The translations under genes were made by a program, and so were the position numbers. Below the pieces are notes generated by a model. The model had not been told where the DNA came from. It saw only the letters and a list, made by a program, of their open reading frames with translations, and made no database searches. 64,000 bases of DNA. Source: Thermococcus piezophilus (GTDB lineage: Archaea > Methanobacteriota_B > Thermococci > Thermococcales > Thermococcaceae). Positions 42,891-55,198 of the stretch are shown here, one piece after another. The stretch spans positions 1,508,219-1,572,218 of the forward strand of contig NZ_CP015520.1 in the NCBI RefSeq assembly GCF_001647085.1. The letters run 5' to 3'. The stretch's first letter is position 1. Each line of letters starts with the position of its first letter.

Positions 42891-43391
42891 TCAATAAATC
42901 GAAATCCTCTTGACTCCCTCAAGCTTGGAGAGCTCGTTTATCAGGTCACCAGGGATGGGTTTCTCGGTGATTATCGTGAGTGTTGCCTCTGGGTAGAGCT
43001 CCGGATCTTCGGCAACCACCTGAACGATGTTGATGTCTCTCTCGGCTATCTTCTGGGCTATCTTGGCAAGTATTCCTATGGCCCTTGGCTCGGGTTCGAT
43101 TTCGATAACGCCGTAGCCGACGTGCCTTCCGACGTACTTCATGTGAACCGTGGGCTCTAGGTTGGTGTAAATCTCCTTCAGCTCGGGTATCTTGAGTATC
43201 ATCCCGACAGTCTCTTTCACAACACGCCTGTCGACGTCGAGGGCCTTGGCTATCTTTGTGTAGGGAACCTCGATGTCCCCGGCTTTAATCTTCATGTCGT
43301 CCGACACACGAAGGCCGTACTTGAGAAGGGTCTTGGCAATCTGCTTTCTGACGGGATATTCATCAAAGTAATGCTCAATCTTTCCCCACAT
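42891..43391 (-). CDS. ACT-domain regulatory protein with N-terminal HTH-like part
   Basis: A 166-residue protein. The N-terminal part (VRKQIAKTLLKYGLRVSDDM; VPYTKIAKALDVDRRVVKET) looks like a winged helix. The C-terminal part (IGILAKIAQKIAERDINIVQ; ATLTIITEKPIPGDLINELS) is an ACT domain, which usually binds amino acids. This fits an archaeal regulator family of amino acid metabolism. ATG 43391 follows GGGGGAGTGCAC. The next gene downstream is mbxA, more than 270 bases away. Confidence 0.8.
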   Translation of the reverse strand: MWGKIEHYFDEYPVRKQIAKTLLKYGLRVSDDMKIKAGDIEVPYTKIAKALDVDRRVVKETVGMILKIPELKEIYTNLEPTVHMKYVGRHVGYGVIEIEPEPRAIGILAKIAQKIAERDINIVQVVAEDPELYPEATLTIITEKPIPGDLINELSKLEGVKRISIY

Positions 43392-43576
43392 GTGCACTCC
43401 CCCACAGTAGTCCATCATTAGACTGTTTAATTCAATAATATTAAAATGTTTCCATGCCCGCATGATGGCAAAGGGTCTCCCTTTAAAAAATTTGGCAGAA
43501 TGGCCTTAAAGCTTCATTCCTGGCCGGATTTTTTATCCATCGGCGGATTTTTAAAAGAGTTTGGGAACTCGAGACT

Positions 43577-44836
43577 ATGATTGAGGTGAGGCTCCCACAT
43601 ACTATCTTTGAAGACCTCGGTGAGAGTGTGAGGTTAATCTGGAGGAGGACGCTCTACGCTGACTTCGAAAAAGATGAACTCAAGAGGGTTCTGGGGCGAA
43701 AGTATAGGGTTTTCCCGGACATAAGCGTGAGAGACGGGGCGCTCATCATTGATACTGATTATCCCGAAATAGAGAAGTACATCGTGATATACATCCAGAA
43801 CAACCTCGGTGCACTCCTCAGGAACCGCTACACCAAGAGAAAAGTCCTCTACGTTCACGAGGGGATGGACGTTCCCCTCCTTGGCTATAACGCCTTTGGT
43901 TTAATAGACAGGGGCACAAACCTTATTCAGGTAAGGGGAGTCAGCGGCTGCAACATGAGCTGCATCTTCTGCTCCGTTGATGAGGGGCCCTACTCTAGGA
44001 CGAGGAAGCTCGACTACGTGGTGGACGTTGACTATCTGATGAAATGGTTTGACTATGTAGCCAGAATCAAGGGTAAGGGCTTAGAAGCTCACATCGACGG
44101 CCAAGGAGAGCCACTTCTCTATCCTTTTAGCGTGGAGCTAGTTCAGGCCCTAAGGGAGCACCCGAATGTTAGGGTAATCTCGATGCAGAGCAACGGGACT
44201 CTGCTGAATGATAAACTCGTGGAAGAACTTGCCGAGGCAGGTCTCGATAGGGTGAACCTCTCACTCCATTCCTTAGACCCGGAGAAGGCCAAGATGCTTA
44301 TGGGGCGGAAGGACTACGACCTCCAGCACGTCCTGGACATGGCCGAGGCTTTGGTGAATGCGGGCATCGACGTCCTCCTCGCCCCGGTCATAATCTTTGG
44401 CATCAACGACAACGAGGCAGAGGCCTTTATTGAGTTCGCGAGGATGATTGGAGCTGGTAAGAGATGGCCCGCCCTTGGCTTCCAGAACTACATACCATAT
44501 AAGTTCGGCAGGAATCCAACTATAACCAAGCTCGTTCCGTTTAAGAAGTTCTACGAGTGGCTCCGCGAGCTGGAGATGAAAACTGGAATGAAGCCCCTCG
44601 TCCTGAAGCCTCACCACTTTGGCATGGAGAAGCGTGAGTTCATCCCCCTTGCCTTCAGGCCCGGGGAGATTGTAAAGGCTGAGGTTGTTCTGCCAGGCAG
44701 AATCCAGGGCGAGATGCTGGCTAAGGCCAGAAACAGGCTTATCGAGGTTATCAGCACGGATGCTGAGGTCGGTGACAGGATAAAGGTAAGGATAGTCAGG
44801 ACGAGGCACGGGATTTACATAGGGACGCCAGTTTGA
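43577..44836 (+). CDS. Radical SAM protein with C-terminal TRAM-like domain
   Basis: A 419-residue protein. It has an unassigned N-terminal domain (about 1-110), a radical SAM barrel with CNMSCIFC (CxxxCxxC) at about residue 126 and HIDGQGEPLL as the GGE-like motif, and a C-terminal beta domain (GEIVKAEVVLPGRIQGEMLA; VGDRIKVRIVRTRHGIYIG) that resembles TRAM. TRAM binds RNA, so an RNA- or tRNA-modifying role is inferred. The exact family and substrate are not recognised. TATA-like ATTTTTAAAAG at 43546-43556 lies close upstream. Confidence 0.8.
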   Translation: MIEVRLPHTIFEDLGESVRLIWRRTLYADFEKDELKRVLGRKYRVFPDISVRDGALIIDTDYPEIEKYIVIYIQNNLGALLRNRYTKRKVLYVHEGMDVPLLGYNAFGLIDRGTNLIQVRGVSGCNMSCIFCSVDEGPYSRTRKLDYVVDVDYLMKWFDYVARIKGKGLEAHIDGQGEPLLYPFSVELVQALREHPNVRVISMQSNGTLLNDKLVEELAEAGLDRVNLSLHSLDPEKAKMLMGRKDYDLQHVLDMAEALVNAGIDVLLAPVIIFGINDNEAEAFIEFARMIGAGKRWPALGFQNYIPYKFGRNPTITKLVPFKKFYEWLRELEMKTGMKPLVLKPHHFGMEKREFIPLAFRPGEIVKAEVVLPGRIQGEMLAKARNRLIEVISTDAEVGDRIKVRIVRTRHGIYIGTPV

Positions 44837-44850
44837 GTCCTCTTTTTTCA
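44837..44850 (+). terminator. T-run terminator after radical SAM gene
   Basis: CTTTTTTC follows the stop codon within about 10 bases, a typical archaeal T-run stop signal. No hairpin is needed or seen. Confidence 0.4.
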
Positions 44851-44897
44851 TAAAGTTATTTAAATTTATTTTCCATGCCCTACCTTTGCGGGTAGTT

Positions 44898-46092
44898 ATG
44901 AGAAGACACTAATGATAGTTTCTATCGTGCTCGTGCTCACTATACCCACACTGCTCATTGCATCCCAAAACACCCTTATTGCAGATTATTCAGGGAAAGA
45001 GGTGTTCTCTAACGACCCGATACTCATTAACAGTACTTTAAACGCCACAGAAATACATGTCAACCCAGATACGGTCTATATCGTCGTGATGGCCGGTGAT
45101 CCGCTGTACACCGAGCTGACGAACATGCTTGGGGAGACTGTCGGGAAATATGGACTAAAGCCCGTTGTCGTTTCGATGCCTTCGGAGAGGGATGAGCTGA
45201 CGAAATTCCAGTTCCAGTTTAGAGGTAGGGTGATTGCGGTATACGTGCGTTCAAAGGGAAAGAGTCTGGCCTGTTATCAAAAACCTATCGGATCGACGTC
45301 GTGGTCTATTACTCCTCCATCGGTGATATACAAAGCCTTCTAACAATATACTACCTTGATCATACCAGAGACCCAGAGATATTCGCTGAGAGACTTTTAG
45401 AGAACTCCAAGAGATATCTCGTTGAGAACCTGTTGGGGGGCACCGTTGGAATTTCCTAGTGGAAGAATCTGAAAGTATACAAGGGATACCTCGCGAAGAG
45501 GGATTCGTATCGGGAAAGTTTCCAACGGAACCGTCGTGGTCAGTATGCCCCTCAGCGTTGTGTGTCCCTCACTGTTCGGCGACGTGGACACCTGTAACCT
45601 TGAGAAAACCCTGAAGAACTCGATATCATTAACCCTTCAGGAGAGGGGCCTCAACGTGACCTTTACGAACCTTGAAAGCTCAGTTGAAATTCCCTTGGCA
45701 TTCGTTCACCCAACGAGGTGGATTCTCCAGTAATTATTATTTTAATTCCCTTTTACAGGCAGGGCAGCTACATTGTGTATCAAAAATGCTTCGCGAGCGT
45801 TCTGCTCTACATGAACTCCAATGGCGACGTCCTCAGCTTTAGAGCGACTGAGATAAAGTTTCGGGGAAGTTCTGATGAACTCCAACGGCTGGAACCCTTT
45901 GCCAGGGAACTGTACAACACAGCCATGCTCAGAAACGACCTGATGGGCGGAAACACCTCAACCGCCGTTGTTTACTGGGACGTGCTGACCGTTCGAACCG
46001 GTGCACTGAGTGGGGAGGACTGCTGGGCGCTGCTCTCAAAGGAAGTTGCAAAAGCGGTTGGGAGATGGGCTGAAACGCTAAATAAACCTTGA
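44898..46092 (+). pseudogene. Secreted or membrane-anchored protein gene, decayed
   Basis: ATG 44898 starts MRR but stops at once. One base later the frame LMIVSIVLVLTIPTLLIAS gives a signal/anchor helix, followed by VYIVVMAGDPLYTELTNMLG. Near 45280 the frame changes to YRIDVVVYYSSIGDIQSLLT and reaches TAG at 45462-45464. Later pieces are VVVSMPLSVVCPSLFGDVDT, read in yet another frame, and YIVYQKCFASVLLYMNSNGD to the end at 46092. At least three lesions are present. The original product would have been about 390 residues, extracellular and of unknown function. Confidence 0.7.
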
Positions 46093-47211
46093 GTTTCTGA
46101 CCCTTAGCTCTCCTTTTTTGTAAAGCTCAAGCAGAATTTCGGCTATTCTCTGTCCTGATTTTCCATTGCCGAAGGGATTTGGGGCATTTGCCATCTTCTT
46201 GTAGAACTCCTCATCGTTCAGAAGTCTCTCGAGGGAGCTCAGGGCTCTCTCCTTCTCGAGGCCAACGAGGACGTTGCCGCCGGCTTTCACAGTTTCCGGT
46301 CTCTCGGTGTTGTAGCGGAGGGTCAGGCAGGGCACGTTCAGGATTATGCTCTCCTCCTGAATCCCGCCAGAGTCTGTCATAACTATTTTCGCGTTCCTCT
46401 GGAGCTTTAAGAAGTCGAGATATCCAAGCGGCTTCGTGACAATAAGGTTCTCTATCGCCTCAACACGTCCCCATAGGCCAAAACTCTCGAGCCTCTTCCT
46501 CGTTCTGGGATGCATGGGATAGACAGCCTTAATCGGCAGCGCCTCAAGGATTTCCAAGAGCCTTCTCAGATTCTCCTTGCTGTCCGTGTTCTCAGCTCTG
46601 TGGGCTGTGATGAGGATGTATTCCCTGCTTTTGAGGCCAAGCCTCTCCAAAATATCGCTCTTCCTCTCGGCTATCTTGGCGTTCTGGAGGACTGCGTCAA
46701 CAACGGTGTTGCCCACGACGTAAACGTTCTCGGTTATGCCCTCACGCTCGAGGTTTTCCCTTGCCTCTTCCGTCGGGGCAAAGAGAACCTCACTTGCGTG
46801 ATCCGCTAAAATTCTGTTTACCTCCTCCGGCATTGTTCTGTCGAAGCTCCTCAATCCAGCTTCAACGTGGGCAACGGGGATTTTCAGCTTGACGCTTGCC
46901 AGTGCACCGGCGAGGGCTGTGTTTGTATCGCCTTGAACGAGCGTGACGTCGGGCTTTTCTTTCATCAGAACCTTCTCGATCTTAATCATTGCCGTTCCCG
47001 TCTGTTCGGCCTGCGTTCCAGAACCAACTTCAAGGTGGTAGTCTATCTTCCTGAGCTCTAACTCCTCGAGGAATACACTGCTCATCTCGTAGTCGTAGTG
47101 CTGACCGGTGTGAACCAGTAGAGGTTCGATGCCCATCTCTTCAAACGCCCTGATAACGGGAGCGAGCTTGATTATCTCCGGCCTGGTTCCGAAGACGAAG
47201 GCTGGCTTCAA
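46078..47211 (-). CDS. wecB: UDP-N-acetylglucosamine 2-epimerase
   Basis: A 377-residue non-hydrolysing epimerase converting UDP-GlcNAc to UDP-ManNAc. The family motifs are FGTRPEIIKLAPVIRAF, HTGQHYDYEMS, VQGDTNTALAGALAS, HVEAGLRSFDRTMPEEVNR, ITAHRAEN and TDSGGIQEE. The start is a TTG at 47211 that overlaps the wecC stop (TTGA). With WecC it supplies UDP-ManNAc uronate for surface glycans. Confidence 0.93.
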   Translation of the reverse strand: MKPAFVFGTRPEIIKLAPVIRAFEEMGIEPLLVHTGQHYDYEMSSVFLEELELRKIDYHLEVGSGTQAEQTGTAMIKIEKVLMKEKPDVTLVQGDTNTALAGALASVKLKIPVAHVEAGLRSFDRTMPEEVNRILADHASEVLFAPTEEARENLEREGITENVYVVGNTVVDAVLQNAKIAERKSDILERLGLKSREYILITAHRAENTDSKENLRRLLEILEALPIKAVYPMHPRTRKRLESFGLWGRVEAIENLIVTKPLGYLDFLKLQRNAKIVMTDSGGIQEESIILNVPCLTLRYNTERPETVKAGGNVLVGLEKERALSSLERLLNDEEFYKKMANAPNPFGNGKSGQRIAEILLELYKKGELRVRNSRFI

Positions 47212-48494
47212 TACTCTCCCCTCCCGATGCCCTTAAAGATGAATCCCTTGGGGGGTTCCTTGACCACGTGCCGGCCATCGATGAGGATCTTATTCCGCAT
47301 GATCTTTCCAAGCTCCTCCCAGTTTATGGCTTTGAAGGACGTGTGATCGGTGGCTATTACGATGGCGTCGGCACCACTGACGGCGGCTTCGAGGCTCTCG
47401 TGCGTTCCGCCCACGTAGGGGTCGTATGTTCTTACCTCCCCAACGTCCTCCCGTATAGCCTCTATGAGGGCAGATGCCGGGGAGTTTCTTGTGTCGTCTG
47501 AGTTTCCTTTGTAGGCGAGCCCTAAGATAGTTACAACGGTCTCTTCTGGGGGTAGGTTTATCTCTCTGAAGGCTTTGAAGAGCAAGTCCTTCGTGAAGAG
47601 AGGCATGCTGTCGTTTATCTCCCTTGCTAACCTTATCAAGCCGAAGTCCTCCTCGGCTGGCCAGATGAGTAAATGTGGGTCTTTGGGCAGGCAGTGGCCG
47701 CCGACACCTATGCCGGGGATGTGGATTCTGACCCTTGGATGGGTGTTCGCAAGCTCTATTGCCTCGAAGACGTTTATCCCATACTGGTAGGCAAGGAAGG
47801 CGAACTCGTTGGCTAGGGCGATGTTGACGTCTCTGAACGTGTTCTCCATAAGCTTAACGACTTCACTAACGGTTGAGCTCGTTTTGAACGTCTGTCCCTT
47901 TACGAAGGAGCGGTAGAGGAGTTCTGCAAGCTCGGCACTCTCGGGAGTTATGCCCCCAAAGATCCTTGAATTGTACACCAGCTCTTTGAAAATTCTGCCC
48001 GGCATTACTCTCTCTGGGGCGTGAACCATGTAGAAGTCCTCACCAGCTTTTAGACCGGTTAGCTCCTCTATCAGTGTGGCCATCTTGGCTGTTGTTAGAG
48101 GAGGAACGGTGCTCTCTATTATGACGAGTGAGCCTTTTTTCATGGCCCCAGCTACAGTTCTCACCGCGCTCTCGAGATAGCTCAGATTGGGAGTTTTGTC
48201 ATCCTTGAGCGGGGTCTGGACGCAGATTATGTAAACATCCTTCTCCTTTATATCCTCAGTATTTGAGGTCGCCCTCAGGTTGCCATTTTTGAGGGCACTC
48301 TGTAGAAGCTCGTCGATTTCAGGCTCAATTATATGGGCGTGACCGGAGTTTATTTTTTCAACAACGTCCTCCCGAATCTCTAGCCCTGTTACCCTGAAAC
48401 CAGCGTTGGCTAGCATTATGGCAGTTGGGAGTCCTATGTATCCTAGCCCTATCACGGCGAGTTCGGCGGTTCGATTCTCTATCTTTTCTCGCAT
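47208..48494 (-). CDS. wecC: UDP-N-acetyl-D-mannosamine dehydrogenase
   Basis: A 428-residue nucleotide-sugar dehydrogenase that oxidises UDP-ManNAc to the uronate with NAD+. Rossmann motif IGLGYIGLPTA is at the N-terminus. The catalytic Cys is in GIGVGGHCLPKDPHLL, and LGLAYKGNSDDTRNSP is typical of the C-terminal domain. ATG 48494 follows AGGTGAGAGAA and is preferred over GTG 48503. It is in an operon with wecB. Confidence 0.92.
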   Translation of the reverse strand: MREKIENRTAELAVIGLGYIGLPTAIMLANAGFRVTGLEIREDVVEKINSGHAHIIEPEIDELLQSALKNGNLRATSNTEDIKEKDVYIICVQTPLKDDKTPNLSYLESAVRTVAGAMKKGSLVIIESTVPPLTTAKMATLIEELTGLKAGEDFYMVHAPERVMPGRIFKELVYNSRIFGGITPESAELAELLYRSFVKGQTFKTSSTVSEVVKLMENTFRDVNIALANEFAFLAYQYGINVFEAIELANTHPRVRIHIPGIGVGGHCLPKDPHLLIWPAEEDFGLIRLAREINDSMPLFTKDLLFKAFREINLPPEETVVTILGLAYKGNSDDTRNSPASALIEAIREDVGEVRTYDPYVGGTHESLEAAVSGADAIVIATDHTSFKAINWEELGKIMRNKILIDGRHVVKEPPKGFIFKGIGRGEY

Positions 48495-48779
48495 TTCTCT
48501 CACCTATCGACGGTGGTACTCTTGGGAATAAAAGTCTTTTCCAAAAAACGATTTCTGGCCGGATTTCGGCCCTATGCAGGACGTCTGTAGTATTTTTGAC
48601 CTCTCACCATCTTTTGGTCCGTTCTAGGTTTTTCACAACTTCAATTTCATCGAAAGAAAGCGTTTTAAACGTTTTTTTGGCTCAAAACACCATACAAAAA
48701 CTTCAAAAAGAAGGCCCCACAACCGTTTTTGGGAAAGCCTTATAATTGAACAGGAATGTCCAATAGATAGGTGGGTGGG

Positions 48780-49910
48780 ATGAAGATATGGATAGACATT
48801 ACCAATGCTCCTCACGTTCACTTTTTCAAGGGTGTAATCTGGGAGCTGGAGAAATCTGGGCACGAGGTTCTTATAACAACCAGGGAGTTTGACGGGCTGA
48901 CGGATATCCTTGACATGTTTGGATTCGATTACTACATCATTGGTCGCCATGGGGGTTCTACTCTCGAGGGCAAGCTTCTCATGAGCGTAGAGAGAATGTA
49001 CAAACTCTCCAAGCTTATAATCGAGGAAAAGCCCGATCTGGCCCTATACAAACATTCCGCAGAGGCACCACGGGTTGCGTTCGGACTTAGGATACCCTCC
49101 ATCGGCTTCGTTGACAACGAGACTGCCGTGGCTCAGAACAAGCTCATCCTGCCATACACGAGCCTCTTGATTTACCCCATGGCCATAGACGCCTACGAGC
49201 TGCTCAGGTGCGGTGCAGATCCAAACGACATGCGCCCTGTGAAAGGCTTTTCAGAACTTGCACATCTCTACGGCTTTATTCCCGATAAAAAAGTCCTTAA
49301 GGAGCTGGGTTTAAAGAAAAACGGCTACATCGTGATGCGCACGGAGCCGATAAAGGCCAACTACTTCAACGGAGATTCTGAAAAGAGCATTCTCGAGGGC
49401 CTGATTCCCCTCCTGCCAGAAGTCCCGATAGTTCTCTTCCCGAGGACCGAGAGCCAGAGAAAAAGGTTCGAAAGATTTTCCAACGTTATAATTCCAGGAC
49501 ATGCCGTTGACAGCCTTAGCCTTCTTTATTATGCCAAGCTCATGATAGGCGCTGGCGGAACGATGAACAGGGAAGCTATCGCCCTAGGAACTCCCACAAT
49601 ATCCACATATCCCGGCAGGCTCTTGGCCGTCACAAAGTGGCTCGTGGAGAAGGGGCTTAAGTTCCACTCAACTGATCCGGTGGAAGTGGCAAGAATGGCT
49701 GAGCGCATGATGGAGCTCAACGGCAGTTACAGGGCCTACATAAGGAGCATTGTTAGCGGCTTTGAAAACCCGATGGACGTTATCCTAAGGGAGATAGAGA
49801 CCTACGAAGAGCTTGGAACATTCAAGACGATAAAAATTGGGGAATCAACCAATGCCAGCGATGCTAGGGGTTACATAGGCCTCGATGAACGCCGCAACGA
49901 TGAGAAGTAG
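48780..49910 (+). CDS. DUF354 family (glycosyltransferase-like) protein
   Basis: A 376-residue protein starting MKIWIDITNAPHVHFFKGVI, typical of archaeal DUF354. The fold is of the GT-B/MurG type: PDLALYKHSAEAPRVAFGLR, VLFPRTESQRKRF and MIGAGGTMNREAIALGTPTI, the last being a donor-binding-like glycine loop. It is divergent from wecC and may act in the same surface polysaccharide pathway. TATA-like CTTATAATT at 48737-48745. Its last 22 codons overlap the convergent SpoIIM gene. Confidence 0.82.
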   Translation: MKIWIDITNAPHVHFFKGVIWELEKSGHEVLITTREFDGLTDILDMFGFDYYIIGRHGGSTLEGKLLMSVERMYKLSKLIIEEKPDLALYKHSAEAPRVAFGLRIPSIGFVDNETAVAQNKLILPYTSLLIYPMAIDAYELLRCGADPNDMRPVKGFSELAHLYGFIPDKKVLKELGLKKNGYIVMRTEPIKANYFNGDSEKSILEGLIPLLPEVPIVLFPRTESQRKRFERFSNVIIPGHAVDSLSLLYYAKLMIGAGGTMNREAIALGTPTISTYPGRLLAVTKWLVEKGLKFHSTDPVEVARMAERMMELNGSYRAYIRSIVSGFENPMDVILREIETYEELGTFKTIKIGESTNASDARGYIGLDERRNDEK

Positions 49911-50431
49911 TACTGAGATTCCAAAAAGCTTAAGCGCCTTTAAAGCACCTATTTTAAATCTCCTTCCTATTTCACCTTCTCCGTGGACTATTTCCTGATA
50001 CCACATTATTCCAGCCGTTCCGGCAATGGCGAGCGCTGGAATTTCGACGATTCCGTGGGGTATCAGCCCGAGGAGTATCTGCGTCGCTGAAATGTTTCCC
50101 GTGAGCTGGACTGCCCTCACTACAACACCAACGATAAAGCCGTTGAAGGCCATTATGAACCATGGGCCGAGACCAAAGAGTAAGCCGGAGAGCACCATGA
50201 AGGCCACAACCATGGAGTTGTTGGTGAATATCATGACGAAGTTCTTGAAATCTGAGTCCGAAACGGGTCCTATCTCCTCCCCGATTTTTTGGGTTATGTT
50301 CACAGCCGCGTTGGGATTGCCTACAGCGAAGACGTATCCTATGAACGCCAGTCCCAGAAAAACGGAGAGAAGCATGATAAAAATACGGCGCGAAGATTTC
50401 TTTCCCAGTTTGAGGGTCAAAGGCATCACCC

Positions 50432-50435
<4 letters not shown>
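49845..50435 (-). CDS. SpoIIM-like integral membrane protein
   Basis: A 196-residue protein with about five membrane segments of the stage II sporulation protein M family. The motif LGLIPHGIVEIPALAIAGTA is typical. Archaeal members are not linked to sporulation; their role in the membrane is unknown. The start near 50435 is followed by several in-frame options (MRVMPLTL); ATG 50426 is also possible. Confidence 0.82.
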
Positions 50436-52709
<2,274 letters not shown>

Positions 52710-52753
52710 AAAAAGCTAAAATACCCCCTCTTTCTAACTTTTCTGGTGATGTC

Positions 52754-53635
52754 ATGCGCGGTGTTATAGTACCCCTTGTGACGCCCTTCAACGAAGATTA
52801 CTCCATTGGTGTCCCCGCCCTTGAGGAGCACATAGACTTCCTCCAGAAGGTAGGCGTCCACGGGATATTCATCAACGAAACCGCCGGTGAATTCACAAGT
52901 TTAAGCCTTGAAGAAAGAAAATTCTTGGCTGAAAAGGGACGTGAGCTTGTTAATTCCGCTTTCTACCTTGTGGGAGCAGCCTCTACGAACACCTTTGGGG
53001 TTATAGAACTAACTAACCACGCCCGAGACATCGGCGCGGACTACGTTGTAATAGCTCCACCCTACTACTGTCCACTAAAGGAAGAGGCCCTGTTCAGGCA
53101 CTACTCGATGGTGGCCGAGAGTACCGATATTCCGATAATTCTTTACAACATCCCGAGTTGTGCGAACCCTCTGAGCGTTCAGCTTATCAAGCGGCTTGCC
53201 CTCGAGTATCCGAATATAGCTGGCGTTAAGGAGACGATAGACAGCGTAAACCACGTCAGGGGCGTAATCCTGGAGGTTAAAGGCGAACGGGAGGACTTTG
53301 TGGTATTCACCGGCCTCGATCAGCACTTCTTGAACACCCTCATCATAGATGGAGATGGCAGGATAATGGCCTGCGCCAACTTTGCCCCGGAGCTGCACCT
53401 GGAACTCTATAAAACGTTCCAGGAAAAGCGTTTTGAGGATGCATTCCTTTACGCCCGAAAGCTAACAGAGCTTTCGAAGGTTTACGATTTGGCCTCTTTC
53501 TTCGGTTTGGCGATAAAGCTCGCGATGAACATCAGGGGATTCTCCATAAAGCCAGTTTTGAGGCCGCCATATGTGATTGACGGAGACAATATGAAAGAAG
53601 AGATAAGGAAACTCCTCAAGAAAGTGCTCTACTGA
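52754..53635 (+). CDS. Dihydrodipicolinate synthase/N-acetylneuraminate lyase family aldolase
   Basis: A 293-residue TIM-barrel aldolase. The Schiff-base Lys is in [13 protein letters not shown] and the catalytic Tyr in [15 protein letters not shown]. The pyruvate-binding stretch reads [19 protein letters not shown], where Thr-Thr/Ser-Ser of DapA is replaced by ETAGEF, common in archaeal paralogues. Thermococcales make lysine through other routes, so a 2-keto-3-deoxy-sugar acid or another aldol substrate is more likely than dihydrodipicolinate. ATG 52754 follows GGTGATGTC. Confidence 0.82.
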   Translation: MRGVIVPLVTPFNEDYSIGVPALEEHIDFLQKVGVHGIFINETAGEFTSLSLEERKFLAEKGRELVNSAFYLVGAASTNTFGVIELTNHARDIGADYVVIAPPYYCPLKEEALFRHYSMVAESTDIPIILYNIPSCANPLSVQLIKRLALEYPNIAGVKETIDSVNHVRGVILEVKGEREDFVVFTGLDQHFLNTLIIDGDGRIMACANFAPELHLELYKTFQEKRFEDAFLYARKLTELSKVYDLASFFGLAIKLAMNIRGFSIKPVLRPPYVIDGDNMKEEIRKLLKKVLY

Positions 53636-54876
53636 ATCTTGTACCTCAGGAAAGCTCCGAGTCCTCCAAAGGCCTTGTAAAACTGCTGGCCTTCCTCAGT
53701 GTCGAGGGAGATTATCTCCACATCGGAGCCGCTCTCCTCTGCCATCTTTATGAGCTCCTCTGCGACGTCCCACTTCTCGAAGCTTAGGTTCTGGCTGCCA
53801 CACTTAGGGCAGTGGGTGAGCTTTTTCTTGTAAACGTGGAACTCGCTCTCACTCATAGTTTTGAGCTCCTCCCAACCGCAGGCATTGCACTTTGCCCTAA
53901 CTCTGACCTTGTCGTAGCCCTCGCTGATGAGGAGAGTATCCACGGCTCCGAGCTCGAGGGCTTTCCTGATTTCCCTCTCACCGTAGGTTATTAGGCCAGT
54001 GTCCTTGACGAGATGCCTAAAGAACTCCTGAATGAGCTTTCTTTCTTTGACAGCCTCGTGCTCGCTCAGCATGTCGCTGGCCTTCTCAACGAGCTCCCTT
54101 AGGCCGTACTCGCCGTGGTAGCTAATGTCAACGACACCTATCACCTTCTTCCTCAGCTCGTGGTGCAAGTAGTCCCCATCAACGAACTCCTCCTTGGTCG
54201 GTCCAGGGCCACCGACAATGATGCCCCTCAGCTCTCCCTTCTCAAGGAGAGGCAAGAAAGCCTTGGTGGCGTGTTCGGCGATCCTCTTCATGAACTCATG
54301 GGTCTCCTGCTCCCTAATCCTCTCGTAACGCCTTGCTGACTGACCACCGGCACGGGTCTTTCCTGGAACGTTCGAGGTGAGCTCGTCAATAACTTCAATA
54401 CGTTTGCCTCTGAGCAGACCAATGGTGGCCTCGTTCTTCTCGACAGTGATGAGGCCGTAGGCGTCTTTGACACGGAGCATCTCCTCGAGGGGTTCAGTTA
54501 CAAACGTCTGGTCGCAGCGGTAGAGCCTAACCTTGAGCGGTTCTGGGGGAACTATTGCCCAGAGCTTGATGTCGCTGACTCCCTCTTGTTCGCTGACGTT
54601 TCCGACGAAGAGCGCGAGTCCCGTCTCCGGGGTCTTGCGGTAGAGTTTGAGGTGCTGCATGGCCCTTTCTAAGGCACCGAGAACGTTTTTCCTAGTTGAC
54701 TTTGACTTGATGTTCTGAGCCGTTCCGTACTCTTCCCTAAGCTGCTGCATGACCTTGTTTATATCATAGCCTGATGGTATGTAGAGGGAGACGAGCTCGG
54801 TCGCTCGACCTCGATACCTCTTCAGTTCCTCGACCTTCTTCTTGAGTTCGTACATTTCGGCTGATTTGTGAGACAT
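53629..54876 (-). CDS. prf1: Peptide chain release factor aRF1
   Basis: A 415-residue archaeal/eukaryal class I release factor. Codon-recognition motif NIKS lies in [20 protein letters not shown] (about residue 58), and the catalytic GGQ in [21 protein letters not shown]-terminal zinc-binding insert is seen as CNACGWEE and [12 protein letters not shown] 54876 follows AAGGTGATGCTC. Confidence 0.95.
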   Translation of the reverse strand: MSHKSAEMYELKKKVEELKRYRGRATELVSLYIPSGYDINKVMQQLREEYGTAQNIKSKSTRKNVLGALERAMQHLKLYRKTPETGLALFVGNVSEQEGVSDIKLWAIVPPEPLKVRLYRCDQTFVTEPLEEMLRVKDAYGLITVEKNEATIGLLRGKRIEVIDELTSNVPGKTRAGGQSARRYERIREQETHEFMKRIAEHATKAFLPLLEKGELRGIIVGGPGPTKEEFVDGDYLHHELRKKVIGVVDISYHGEYGLRELVEKASDMLSEHEAVKERKLIQEFFRHLVKDTGLITYGEREIRKALELGAVDTLLISEGYDKVRVRAKCNACGWEELKTMSESEFHVYKKKLTHCPKCGSQNLSFEKWDVAEELIKMAEESGSDVEIISLDTEEGQQFYKAFGGLGAFLRYKIQ

Positions 54877-54950
54877 GAGCATCACCTTCCAAAGCCTTCT
54901 CTCACTCCAAGAAGGGCACGAAAAGGGTACTTATAAAGATTTAGATGTGG

Positions 54951-55187
54951 CTAGAGCCACGAGAGTATCATGAGAAGGATCACCCCGAAGACCCCTCCAA
55001 CGGCTACTATCAGGATATTTATGAAGGTGAACGGAACGTTCGCTATTCCGACCGCGTTCAGTATCCACAGGAGTATCAGGCCGATAACTGCGTTGGTAAT
55101 CAGGTACTTCAGGATGGCTATTGTCAGTTTAAAAACTAAGTACAGAACAAACGCAAGCAGGAACAAAAACAACAGCGTTTCAATCAT
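54951..55187 (-). CDS. BofA-family membrane protein
   Basis: A 78-residue protein with two or three membrane segments (LLFLFLLAFVLYLVFKL; NAVIGLILLWILNAVGI; FINILIVAVGGVFGVIL). Length and the NAVIGLILLWILNAVG motif match the BofA family (pro-sigmaK processing inhibitors in Bacillus); the archaeal role is unknown. ATG 55187 follows GAGGTGATCGT. It is in line with the HEAT-repeat gene. Confidence 0.75.
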   Translation of the reverse strand: MIETLLFLFLLAFVLYLVFKLTIAILKYLITNAVIGLILLWILNAVGIANVPFTFINILIVAVGGVFGVILLMILSWL

Positions 55188-55198
55188 ACGATCACCTC

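Noticed and set aside
48662-48670. GTTTTAAAC upstream of DUF354 as a SurR site
   Set aside because: It matches only the GTTn3AAC core, lacks the n5GTT part, and the gene has no link to sulfur metabolism.
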